64,000 nt of DNA from positions 28,742,998 through 28,806,997 of the forward strand of contig NC_088791.1 of assembly GCF_011386835.1 (NCBI RefSeq). Reading direction: 5' to 3'. Origin of the DNA: Chrysemys picta bellii. Lineage: Eukaryota; Chordata; Testudines; Emydidae. Below the pieces are notes generated by a model, which saw only the letters and a program-made list of their open reading frames with translations, was not told the DNA's origin and did no database searches. Shown one piece after another: positions 55,254-63,101 of this stretch; within the stretch, counting starts at the first letter, position 1; every line of letters begins with the position of its first letter. The translations under genes and the position numbers were made by a program.

Positions 55254-56717
55254 TTAAGGAGCCAAGGGCCGCTTGGCAATTTCAGCCTGGGCCAACTCGA
55301 AGAGAGTAAGGCCCTTGGCTGAAGTAGGAAAAGAATAAACTGACCCACATGAGTCTATGAGGGAGGGGACACACTGAATACAGCAACACAGTATTATAAG
55401 GATTACTATGGCCCCAACAATACCCACCAAGAGTTTTTTAACCCACCCAAATCCAGGCAGCCAATTCCATAAGGCTCCCCACCAATCATAAGGTGGCTGG
55501 CCAGAAGAGTAGTTCTTAGCTATTTCCCTTAGATGTTTGGTACGTTGAAAAGTGTCAGAGTAGGTGTCATTTACAAAAACACAGCATTCTTCATTTATGA
55601 GGGCGCAAGTTCCTCCCTGGGCTGCTAACATTATGTCTAAAGCCATTCGGTTTTGCAAAGCTAACTGGCGCAGCTGGGACATTTCCCCAGCCTGATTCTC
55701 AAATAGGGTCACAGTTTCATTGGTTAAAGATTCTAGTAGTCCCTGTAGACGGATGACACCACCCCTCAAGCTAATGAGACCAGCCCACCGCTGCCACGAC
55801 AAACCATCACGGATATTAATATCTCTGAAGGTTTCACGGATGTTACGAACGTGGGGAAAATGAGGGGGAGTGAGGGAGATGCGAGAAGGCGGTGTTAGCC
55901 ATGCCAAATAACATGACCCTGCCCAATCAGGGGAGAGAAAGTAATAAGCTTTGGGCCCGCACACCCAGTATGTTCCATACAAAGCGTTTCGGGTATTCCA
56001 TTTCTCAAAGTAGGAGGTAACCCACCACCCGTTGGACCACTGTTCCCCTGGTAATGCAGAGGGGTCATTGTGCGAACTGCAGAGGCACAATTTGGTAGTG
56101 GTGTTTTCAAAGGGCAGTGTAGTACTGCTTGAGCAGTTGTAGAAGGCAATCGTACGTCCCTTAGCAATTAGTTGGACACCCTTGTGATCTGAGCAGGGCT
56201 TCTTAAAAGCTGACTCTGAAGGCCTGCCCACCCATGGAAAAGTTGGATTGTGGTGAGGGATCCACATGTGGGATAAGTGGGATGCGCAAGGCTTGAAGCC
56301 AAGATTTTTACTAAAGGCGGTGCCATTAAAATACATGTTGCATTTACTTGTTCCCACAAAAGTTGACCCCTTTTCTTTAACAAAACACAGTGATCCTGTC
56401 TGATTGGTTACCCTGAGATATCTGTTAATTGGCACTCCTGTTTTGTCCCATGTAAGATTGTGTTGGACTGGATCTTTTACTCTAGCCAGTGGCATCCAAG
56501 TCATATTAGCAGTGGTCAGGGGAATGGGTGTGAAGGGGAGTCCCTGTTCTGCATTTACTGGAAATTGAGTACATACCCAGCAATTACTTCTATTTCCTAA
56601 AATACGAGTTTTAACCTCGTGGGAATATCTAATAAAAGCATTATCTTCATAAGCAGAAAATAAACTAAAAAGGCATAATAAAAAGCATACAGTTGTCAGA
56701 ATAAAAGGTCCTCTCAT
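55254..56717 (-). CDS. env: Envelope glycoprotein of ERV B, open full-length frame
   Basis: A 487-codon frame opens at an ATG that overlaps the pol stop (ATGA). A hydrophobic signal peptide covers about residues 1-22. The surface part has a CWVC motif (residues 46-49), the CXXC type of gammaretroviral envelopes, and many N-glycosylation sites. The transmembrane part has a heptad-like helical region, an immunosuppressive-domain-like block before residue 370, and a CX6CC motif (Cys 371, 378, 379). A single membrane span lies at about 429-449, followed by a tail of about 38 residues. These features place it in the gamma-type Env group, which also includes syncytin-like genes. No strong polybasic cleavage site was seen; only a minimal RXXR occurs between the two parts. 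The frame has no stop although pol of the same provirus is broken. Whether it is expressed or functional cannot be judged from sequence. Confidence 0.9.
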   Translation of the reverse strand: MRGPFILTTVCFLLCLFSLFSAYEDNAFIRYSHEVKTRILGNRSNCWVCTQFPVNAEQGLPFTPIPLTTANMTWMPLARVKDPVQHNLTWDKTGVPINRYLRVTNQTGSLCFVKEKGSTFVGTSKCNMYFNGTAFSKNLGFKPCASHLSHMWIPHHNPTFPWVGRPSESAFKKPCSDHKGVQLIAKGRTIAFYNCSSSTTLPFENTTTKLCLCSSHNDPSALPGEQWSNGWWVTSYFEKWNTRNALYGTYWVCGPKAYYFLSPDWAGSCYLAWLTPPSRISLTPPHFPHVRNIRETFRDINIRDGLSWQRWAGLISLRGGVIRLQGLLESLTNETVTLFENQAGEMSQLRQLALQNRMALDIMLAAQGGTCALINEECCVFVNDTYSDTFQRTKHLREIAKNYSSGQPPYDWWGALWNWLPGFGWVKKLLVGIVGAIVILIILCCCIQCVPSLIDSCGSVYSFPTSAKGLTLFELAQAEIAKRPLAP

Positions 56718-57970
56718 TTTTTCCGAGTCAATTTAAGTCTGATGTCTGAAAGAGGTAAGCTGGTCCACTGGTTGGAGGCAGTGTCCTCAGTGGTGGCAAG
56801 AGCTGCTGGTCTGTCACTGTGGTCCACTACGGCTGGCTTGACGTGGGAGTGGTGGATCCAGGATTTGCGTCCTTCCAGGAACACTGCAGTCTGGGTTGTT
56901 AAAAGAACCTGGTGGGGTCCAGTAAACCTCGGCTGGAGGGTGTCGCCACGAACGAACTTTTTGGCCCAGACGAAGTCCCCTGGTTGGAACGGGTGGATCT
57001 GTTCTTCCAGCGGCACGGTCTGGGAAAACTGCGAGGCTTTCCAAAGGGTACGGAGGCGAGCCTGTAGGGAGAGAAACTGGCACGCGGTCATATGATCCCC
57101 TCCCAATAGTGAAACATCAGCACGTGGTAGCGCCCCGCCTTTGAAATGGGGGTGTCCATAGAGCAGTTCAAAGGGGGATAATCCCAATACACGGGTTGGG
57201 CGAGTACGAAGGTGAAACAGGACCAAGGGAAGTACCTGAGGCCACTTTAATCCTGTTTCCTGACAGTATTTAGCCAATGTAAACTTAAGCTCCCTATTCA
57301 TACGCTCAACTTTCCCGCTAGACTGAGGGTGGTAGGGTGTATGAAAGGAGTGTGAAATGCCCAGTCCTTGTTCTAAACGGCCAAGGACATGACCAGTAAA
57401 GTGAGGTCCGCGATCTGAGTCAAGCACGAGAGGGATGCCAAAACGGGGTACAATGTCTCTAAGGAGAATCTTCGCCACTGTGGCAGCAGTACAATTAGCA
57501 GTAGGAAAAGCTTCGACCCAGGAAGTCAGAGGGCAAACCAAAACAAGGAGGTGCTTTTTCCCAAAAGCCTTTGGCATATCTGCAAAGTCAATTTGAAGAT
57601 GTTGAAATGGAGCAGCAGGCGGAGGTCTTCCACCCTTAATTTTTTTAAGAGGCGGAGCAGGTCCATTACGCTGACGTGTGCTGCATGCTTTCACTATTGA
57701 CAGGCAGTAGGGTTGAATGCCTGGAGCATACCAAAAGCGAGCGATGGTGTCCACAAGGGCGTGCGTGCCGTAGTGACCCCCCTTATCATGGTGCCAGCGA
57801 ACTGCCACAGGGTATGTGGAGCGAGGGAGGCAGGCTCGGCCATCCGGCATAAGCCAGGTCCCTTTGACCAGAGTGGCTCCGAGGCTCTCCCACGACTGTA
57901 GTTCAGCAGCGGGTACTGGTACGGGGTACGGTGGAGTAAAGGAGGAGGCTGCAATAGCCAACATGGGCAT
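56714..57970 (-). pseudogene. pol: ERV B pol, integrase part
   Basis: The 418-codon frame carries an integrase. The HHCC zinc region has its histidines (WHHDKGGHYG), but the second cysteine position reads Arg (ACSTRQRNG), a likely loss. The DDE core is complete: Asp in QIDFADMP, Asp in LDSDRGPHFTG and Glu in SGKVERMNRE. The C-terminal domain includes FQPGDFVWAKK and RFTGPHQVLL, typical of gammaretroviral integrases, which join viral DNA to the host genome. The stop overlaps the env start. A frameshift separates this frame from the upstream RNase H, so the pol protein is broken. Confidence 0.9.
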
Positions 57971-57972
57971 GG

Positions 57973-58513
57973 CTAAGGGTAAGACGGCAGCCGTCTTGGC
58001 GGAGGCGTCAGCCAGGGCATTCCCACGGGTGACGGGGCTATCATCTTTAGTATGGGCCGGCAGTGAACTACAGCCAGGACCGAGGGTTCTTGGAGGGCGT
58101 CCAAAAGCTTGTGGATGAGGGGGAGGTGCTGAATGGGTTTACCGGCAGCTGTCTGGAAACCTCGAAACTTCCAGAGGTGGATGTGACAATGCACAACTCC
58201 AAAAGCATACTTGCTATCAGTAAAAATGGTAACGGTCTTACCAGCGGCCAACTGGCAAGCTCGGGCCAGGGCATAGAGTTCGGCGGCTTGGGCTCCCCAG
58301 TTGCCTGGCAGTGAGGCGGCCTCTTGAATGTCCCATTCAGAGGTGACTGCATAACCGGTGAAACGCTTGCCATCAACATAGAAGGAGCTTCCGTCCGAGA
58401 AGAGGATGCAATCAGGGTTGTCCAGTGGCACGTCAAACAGGTTGTCCCTTATCTGTAAGATGCTATAAACTACTTCCACACAGTCGTGCTGATCCTGGAG
58501 GACTGGCAGGTCA
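57973..58513 (-). pseudogene. pol: ERV B pol, RNase H part with frameshift
   Basis: The frame shows the RNase H acidic residues in order: Asp in LFSDGSSFYVDG, Glu in AAELYALARAC and Asp in IFTDSKYAFGV. The fourth conserved block (GNALAD-like) is found only in another frame, so a one-base indel lies at about 58055-58070. Upstream, the frame is interrupted at 58514-58518 by the insertion of element C and its 5-bp duplication. RNase H removes the RNA strand during reverse transcription. Confidence 0.85.
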
Positions 58514-58518
58514 GGAAG

Positions 58519-58979
58519 TGTGACGAACTGGGCCTGTTCTCACTGTGGTCTGTGAATGCTGACAGGGGAGTGTGCTGGGATAGTCTGCATTGGAGGATGG
58601 GATCTGCCCGGGGGCGCATTCCTGAGTGTGTAACATGAGAACCCAGGAAGGGGTTGAAGGCCAGGTGACTCCTGAGCCCGGGAAACTGAACAAAGGCTGT
58701 GGGAGGGGTCGCTGAAGGCAGTGTGCGGGAAGCAGGCTGGAGAGATGGCTGGGAGGCAGAGATGGCTCTGACCTCCCAAGGGGGGCTGGGCTGGGATGCC
58801 CGGGGACCCCCAGATGGACCTAACTGAGGGGGTCCCTGTTGTCAGTGCCTGCAAGACCTGTCTTGGACTGTATTCCTGTCATCCAAATAAACCTTCTGCT
58901 TTACTGGCTGGCTGAGAGTCATGGTGAATCGCAGGGAGCCGGGGGTGCAGGGCCCTGAGTTCCCCAATACTCCGTGACA
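58519..58979 (+). repeat. 5' LTR of element C
   Basis: It begins TGTGACGAACTGGGCC and ends CAATACTCCGTGACA. AATAAA at 58886-58891 is the likely polyadenylation signal. Same length as the 3' LTR, and no difference was seen between them. Confidence 0.95.
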
Positions 58980-58981
58980 AC

Positions 58982-58999
58982 TGGTGGCAGCGGCGGGAT
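58982..58999 (+). other. Primer-binding site of element C, tRNA-Leu type
   Basis: TGGTGGCAGCGGCGGGAT lies two bases after the LTR. From memory it complements the 3' end of vertebrate tRNA-Leu (AAG group) with one mismatch. This is the priming site for first-strand DNA synthesis. Confidence 0.75.
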
Positions 59000-59318
59000 C
59001 TACTGCACCCTGTGGACGGCGCTTCCTGCAGTAAGTGACTGGGGAGCAGTAAAACGAAGGGGGATTGACGGGGACCAGGCGCGCTGAAGAGTGAGAGAGA
59101 GACGGTTATTACCCCTGGGAGTGTGTGACCAGCGAGAAGGACTTTTGCAGTAACAGGGTCCCCCGGGGGGATCGCAGCGAGTGGTCCCAGGGGCGGAGGA
59201 GTCTGCAGCTCGACCCTGGCAGAGAGGTGGTGACCTCGAGAAGGGCTGGCACACTAGGGGGCCCCTGGGAACTGTGGTGAGCTGTGAGCACACAGGCCGG
59301 TGAGTGGCCAGCAGGAAG

Positions 59319-62072
59319 ATGTATGCCAAGCGGCTTAAGAGCGACCTGGTGGAGCTGTGCAAGCAGAGGCGGCTGCGCATTGGGAGGCTCACCAAAGAAC
59401 AGCTCATTGCCCAGCTGGAGGCGGAAGATCGCGCGAATGAACTGATCCCTGTGTCTCAGGGAAGCAGCCTGGCAAATGCAGCGCAGGCACCAGTGTCTGT
59501 CCCAGCTGGGAGTGGTCAGCCGGCTGCTGAGGGCTTCCCGAGACCCCTCCTTCCTATGCCTAGGGGAAGGGTGGGGAGGAGCCCAGCAAATACCGAAGGC
59601 GCCGTGACTCCCCCGGCCAGCAGGGGATCCTCCCGGCGAAGCTCGCCGGCCAGCAGAGGATCCTCCCGGCGACGTTCGGCATCCGTGGAGCGGAATTGGC
59701 TGGAATGGGAGAAAGAGCTAAAACTGAGAGAGCTGGAGGATCGTGAACAACAGAGACAGCATGAAGAGAGACAGCGTCAGCATGAACGGGAGGAGAAAGA
59801 GAGACAGCATCAGCGTGAACGGGAGGAGAAAGAGAGACAGCATCAGCGTGAAGAGAGACAGAGACAGCATGAACGGGAGGAGAATGAGAGACAGCGTCAG
59901 CATTACCTGGAACTGGCGAGATTGAAGGGCAGCGAACCCCCGGCTGCGGTGAGTGAGGGGGGACCCAGGACTGCACGGAGCTTTGATAATTGCATCATGG
60001 CCCCATACAAGGAGGGGGAGGACATGGATGACTTCCTGGAGGCCTTTGAGACGGCCTGCGAGCTGCACCGGGTTGATCCCGCGGACAGACTCCGGGTCCT
60101 TACCCCCTTACTGGACCCCAAAGCCGTGGCATTGTACCGCCAACTGGAAGAGGCAGAGAAAGGGGACTACGAACTATTCAAAAAGGCCCTGCTACGAGAG
60201 TTTGGGCTGACTCCTGAGATGTACCGGGAAAGGTTCCGGAGTCAGGATAAAACCCCTGAGATCTCATATCTGCAACTAGCCGCCCACATGGAAGGATACG
60301 CCAGCAAGTGGGCTGATGGGGCCCAGACGAAGGAGGACCTGGTCAAACTGCTGGTACTGGAGCAACTGTATGAGCGGTGCCCATCTGACCTGAGGCTGTG
60401 GTTGGTGGACAGAAAGCCAGAGAACCCGCGACAGGCAGGCCGGCTGGCCGATGAGTTCGTAAAGAGCCGGTCAGGAGATAAAAGGGAGGAGTCCCAAAGG
60501 AGCAATCCCACCACAACGCAGAGAGAGAGTCACCATGGGACCTCCCCGTGGGAAAATACAGAAAAACCCCATCAGAGGGGAATATCCGGCATCAGGACCA
60601 TCCGACCCACTCAAGGGGTCCCATGGGACATGGGCTGCTACCACTGTGGCCAAAAGGGCCACATACGGGCCCAGTGCCCCAGGCTCAGGGACAGACTGAG
60701 CAGGCCGAACCCACAGAGGGTTGACTGGGTAGAGACCCAGCCCGGCGAGAGGCAGCATTCCCAGGGAAGGGGGGCTGGCAGAGTACCACCTGCTAAGGAG
60801 GGAGGAGAGCCCCAGGCTAGCTTCTCTGGGGGGCCAGATGCCCTGGATTCAAAGTTCTCCGTTTACAGGGTTGGCGCGGGGCTGTCCCTGCGGAGCGAGT
60901 GCCTTGTTCCCCTGGAGGTGGATGGGAAGAAAGTTTATGGTTACTGGGACACGGGCGCAGAGGTGACACTGGCCCGGCCCCAGGTGGTGGCCCCAGATCG
61001 GGTGGTGCCCAACACCTTCCTGACCCTGACCGGGGTGGGCGGGACCCCATTCAAGGTTCCCGTAGCGAGGGTACACCTGAAATGGGGGGCCAAGGAGGGC
61101 CCCAAGGACGTGGGAGTGCACCACCATTTGCCCACTGAGGTGTTGATGGGGGGGGACCTAGAGGACTGGCCAAGCAGCCCCCAGACCGCCTTAGTTGTGA
61201 CCCGCAGTCAGAGCCGGCGAGGGGCACTGCGCCCTGGCCTTGGGGGGGGTGCCTTGCCTGAGGCGCAGGACCCTAACCTGGTGGGGAGGGAACGCCCAGG
61301 GACGCGGCTCAGGGAGGCTGCAGCTTCGGACCCAGCGGGCGAGAAAGAGCAGGTGACCATCCCCGTCCCAGCTGCTGAGTTCCAGGCCGAGTTACAGAGA
61401 GATCCCTCCTTGCGGAAGATAAGGGACCTGGCCGACCTCAATGCGGTACAGACCATGGGACGAGGTGGCCGGAAAAGGTTCCTGTGGGAGAAGGGGTTCC
61501 TGTACCGAGAATGGGCTCCCCCAGGGAAAATGGAGTCAGGGGGGATCAGGAGGCAGCTGGTGGTACCCCAGAAGTATCGCCGCCAGCTGCTGTGCCGGGC
61601 TCATGACATTCCCCTCGCAGGGCACCAGGGAACCTGGCGTACCCAGCAGAGGCTGCTACGGAGCTTTTACTGGCCTGGGGTCTTTGTTACTGTCCGACAG
61701 TACTGCGGATCCTGTGACCCCTGTCAGAGGGGGAGGAAGGCCTGGGACAAGGGGAAAACAGCTTTAGGACCCTTGCCCAGCATAAAGGATCCTTTCCGGA
61801 GGGTGGCCAAGGTAAAAAGGGCGGCTCTAAACCAAGAGAGCCCAACGCACAGACCTCCAGACTGGAGCGCTGGGAGAAGACCACAGCCCAGTTGGAGCCC
61901 CAGAGGTATGGGGGTGGGAAAAGGGCACAGGCCGCATAAACCTTCCCACATGCGAACTGCGAGTGCCATCAAGCACCCCCGACCTAAGGGGGGGCGTGAA
62001 ACTGGAGGGGCCTGGTGTAATTCTCACCAAGGAATGGGAGGGATGCGGGGGCATCCATGGGAACGGGGGTAG
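59319..62072 (+). CDS. gag-pro: Gag-protease-integrase(N-terminal) polyprotein of element C
   Basis: An open frame of about 917 codons from ATG 59319; the frame extends upstream to a GTG at 59304. In order: a basic N-terminal helix; a charged coiled-coil-like tract with repeated REEKERQHQRE units (about 150-215); a SCAN-like capsid region (about 220-370, with LVKLLVLEQLYERCPSDLR); one CCHC zinc knuckle (CYHCGQKGHIRAQC, about 440); an aspartic protease with catalytic DTGAE (about 545) and a VLMGGDLE flap-side block; then an integrase zinc-binding region (HDIPLAGHQGTW to YCGSCDPCQRG, about 760-805). After about residue 830 the family sequence jumps to trailer-like sequence read out of context. 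That marks an internal deletion. Gag packages the RNA and protease matures it. Absence of stops over 2.7 kb fits a recent insertion. Confidence 0.9.
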   Translation: MYAKRLKSDLVELCKQRRLRIGRLTKEQLIAQLEAEDRANELIPVSQGSSLANAAQAPVSVPAGSGQPAAEGFPRPLLPMPRGRVGRSPANTEGAVTPPASRGSSRRSSPASRGSSRRRSASVERNWLEWEKELKLRELEDREQQRQHEERQRQHEREEKERQHQREREEKERQHQREERQRQHEREENERQRQHYLELARLKGSEPPAAVSEGGPRTARSFDNCIMAPYKEGEDMDDFLEAFETACELHRVDPADRLRVLTPLLDPKAVALYRQLEEAEKGDYELFKKALLREFGLTPEMYRERFRSQDKTPEISYLQLAAHMEGYASKWADGAQTKEDLVKLLVLEQLYERCPSDLRLWLVDRKPENPRQAGRLADEFVKSRSGDKREESQRSNPTTTQRESHHGTSPWENTEKPHQRGISGIRTIRPTQGVPWDMGCYHCGQKGHIRAQCPRLRDRLSRPNPQRVDWVETQPGERQHSQGRGAGRVPPAKEGGEPQASFSGGPDALDSKFSVYRVGAGLSLRSECLVPLEVDGKKVYGYWDTGAEVTLARPQVVAPDRVVPNTFLTLTGVGGTPFKVPVARVHLKWGAKEGPKDVGVHHHLPTEVLMGGDLEDWPSSPQTALVVTRSQSRRGALRPGLGGGALPEAQDPNLVGRERPGTRLREAAASDPAGEKEQVTIPVPAAEFQAELQRDPSLRKIRDLADLNAVQTMGRGGRKRFLWEKGFLYREWAPPGKMESGGIRRQLVVPQKYRRQLLCRAHDIPLAGHQGTWRTQQRLLRSFYWPGVFVTVRQYCGSCDPCQRGRKAWDKGKTALGPLPSIKDPFRRVAKVKRAALNQESPTHRPPDWSAGRRPQPSWSPRGMGVGKGHRPHKPSHMRTASAIKHPRPKGGRETGGAWCNSHQGMGGMRGHPWERG
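59745..59920 (+). repeat. In-frame minisatellite in the gag of element C
   Basis: GAGAGACAGCATCAGCGTGA-type units repeat about six times with lengths of 15-33 bases, all multiples of three. They encode the charged REEKERQHQRE repeats and could vary in number without breaking the frame. Confidence 0.8.
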
Positions 62073-62124
62073 GTTCGAACTTCCCCAGGTCACTGGCTAA
62101 AGTGACCCTGCTCAGTTCGGTCTC

Positions 62125-62138
62125 GAAGGGGGGAGAGA
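62125..62138 (+). other. Polypurine tract of element C
   Basis: GAAGGGGGGAGAGA directly precedes the 3' LTR, as expected for the plus-strand primer. Confidence 0.9.
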
Positions 62139-62599
62139 TGTGACGAACTGGGCCTGTTCTCACTGTGGTCTGTGAATGCTGACAGGGGAGTGTGCTGGGA
62201 TAGTCTGCATTGGAGGATGGGATCTGCCCGGGGGCGCATTCCTGAGTGTGTAACATGAGAACCCAGGAAGGGGTTGAAGGCCAGGTGACTCCTGAGCCCG
62301 GGAAACTGAACAAAGGCTGTGGGAGGGGTCGCTGAAGGCAGTGTGCGGGAAGCAGGCTGGAGAGATGGCTGGGAGGCAGAGATGGCTCTGACCTCCCAAG
62401 GGGGGCTGGGCTGGGATGCCCGGGGACCCCCAGATGGACCTAACTGAGGGGGTCCCTGTTGTCAGTGCCTGCAAGACCTGTCTTGGACTGTATTCCTGTC
62501 ATCCAAATAAACCTTCTGCTTTACTGGCTGGCTGAGAGTCATGGTGAATCGCAGGGAGCCGGGGGTGCAGGGCCCTGAGTTCCCCAATACTCCGTGACA
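62139..62599 (+). repeat. 3' LTR of element C
   Basis: 461 bp, TG to CA, read as identical to 58519-58979. Followed by the GGAAG duplication and then by ERV B pol. Confidence 0.95.
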
Positions 62600-62604
62600 G
62601 GAAG

Positions 62605-63014
62605 CAAGGTAGCTGGATTAAGGGGCCCACACCTTTCAAAAATTAGGTTAGTGTCTTCCAAGAGTTCGGCCTCTAGCTGTTGCTGGCGATGGGCCGAAAA
62701 GACTTGGGTTGTGCCCCTACGCAGAAGGGCTGACAAGGCATGAGAGGTCCAAACTGTGGTAAAATGACCCAGGGTCAGGCTCTTTGCCTTTGTGATCAGC
62801 AGGGCAGCTGCTGCCAGAGTCCGGGTGCAGGATGGGGTTCCCTGAGCGACAGGGTCGATCTGCTGAGAGTAAAAAGCAAGCGGGAAATGGTGGGGCCCGC
62901 TCAGCTGGGTAAGGACGCCACTAGCAATTCCGCCCCTCTCGTGGACAAAAAGGTGAAAGGGTTTGCTGTAATTGGGGGGGCGGAGAGACATGGAGGAGGC
63001 CACACTGTCCTTGA
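62605..63014 (-). pseudogene. pol: ERV B pol, connection region between RT and RNase H
   Basis: The frame includes SKPFHLFVHERGGIASGVL, then GPHHFPLAFYSQQIDPVAQG and a KAKSLTLGHFTTVWTSHAL block. It corresponds to the RT connection domain of gammaretroviral pol. It is bounded on the left by element C and on the right by the high-copy repeat at 63015. The reading frame matches that of the fragments on both sides. Confidence 0.85.
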
Positions 63015-63101
63015 AAAGAAGAACAGGAGGACTTGTGGCACCTTAGAGACTAACAAATTTATTAGAGCATAAGCTTTCGTGGACTACAGCCCACTTCTTG
63101 A
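63015..63101 (+). repeat. High-copy turtle-type repeat inserted into ERV B pol
   Basis: GAACAGGAGGACTTGTGGCA through CATAAGCTTTCGTGGACTAC is a monomer copy like that at 143. CTTGA occurs at both edges (63010-63014 and 63097-63101), consistent with a short target duplication. Its presence inside a retroviral gene shows the repeat was mobile after ERV B arrived. Confidence 0.85.

Larger units (their letters stand above)
58514..62604 (+). mobile_element. Young Gypsy-type LTR retrotransposon C (Gmr1-like), internally deleted
   Basis: The element proper is 58519-62599 (4,081 bp), flanked by GGAAG (58514-58518 and 62600-62604). Its two LTRs are 461 bp each and look identical when read side by side. 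A primer-binding site follows the left LTR and a polypurine tract precedes the right one. One long frame encodes Gag, protease and the start of integrase. The integrase core, reverse transcriptase and RNase H are missing, so it must have moved using enzymes supplied in trans. It lies opposite to ERV B and splits its pol gene. Confidence 0.95.

Noticed and set aside
59560..60121. Minus-strand frames opposite the gag of element C
   Set aside because: They mirror the repeated coiled-coil-coding units and have no domain. The plus-strand frame explains the region.
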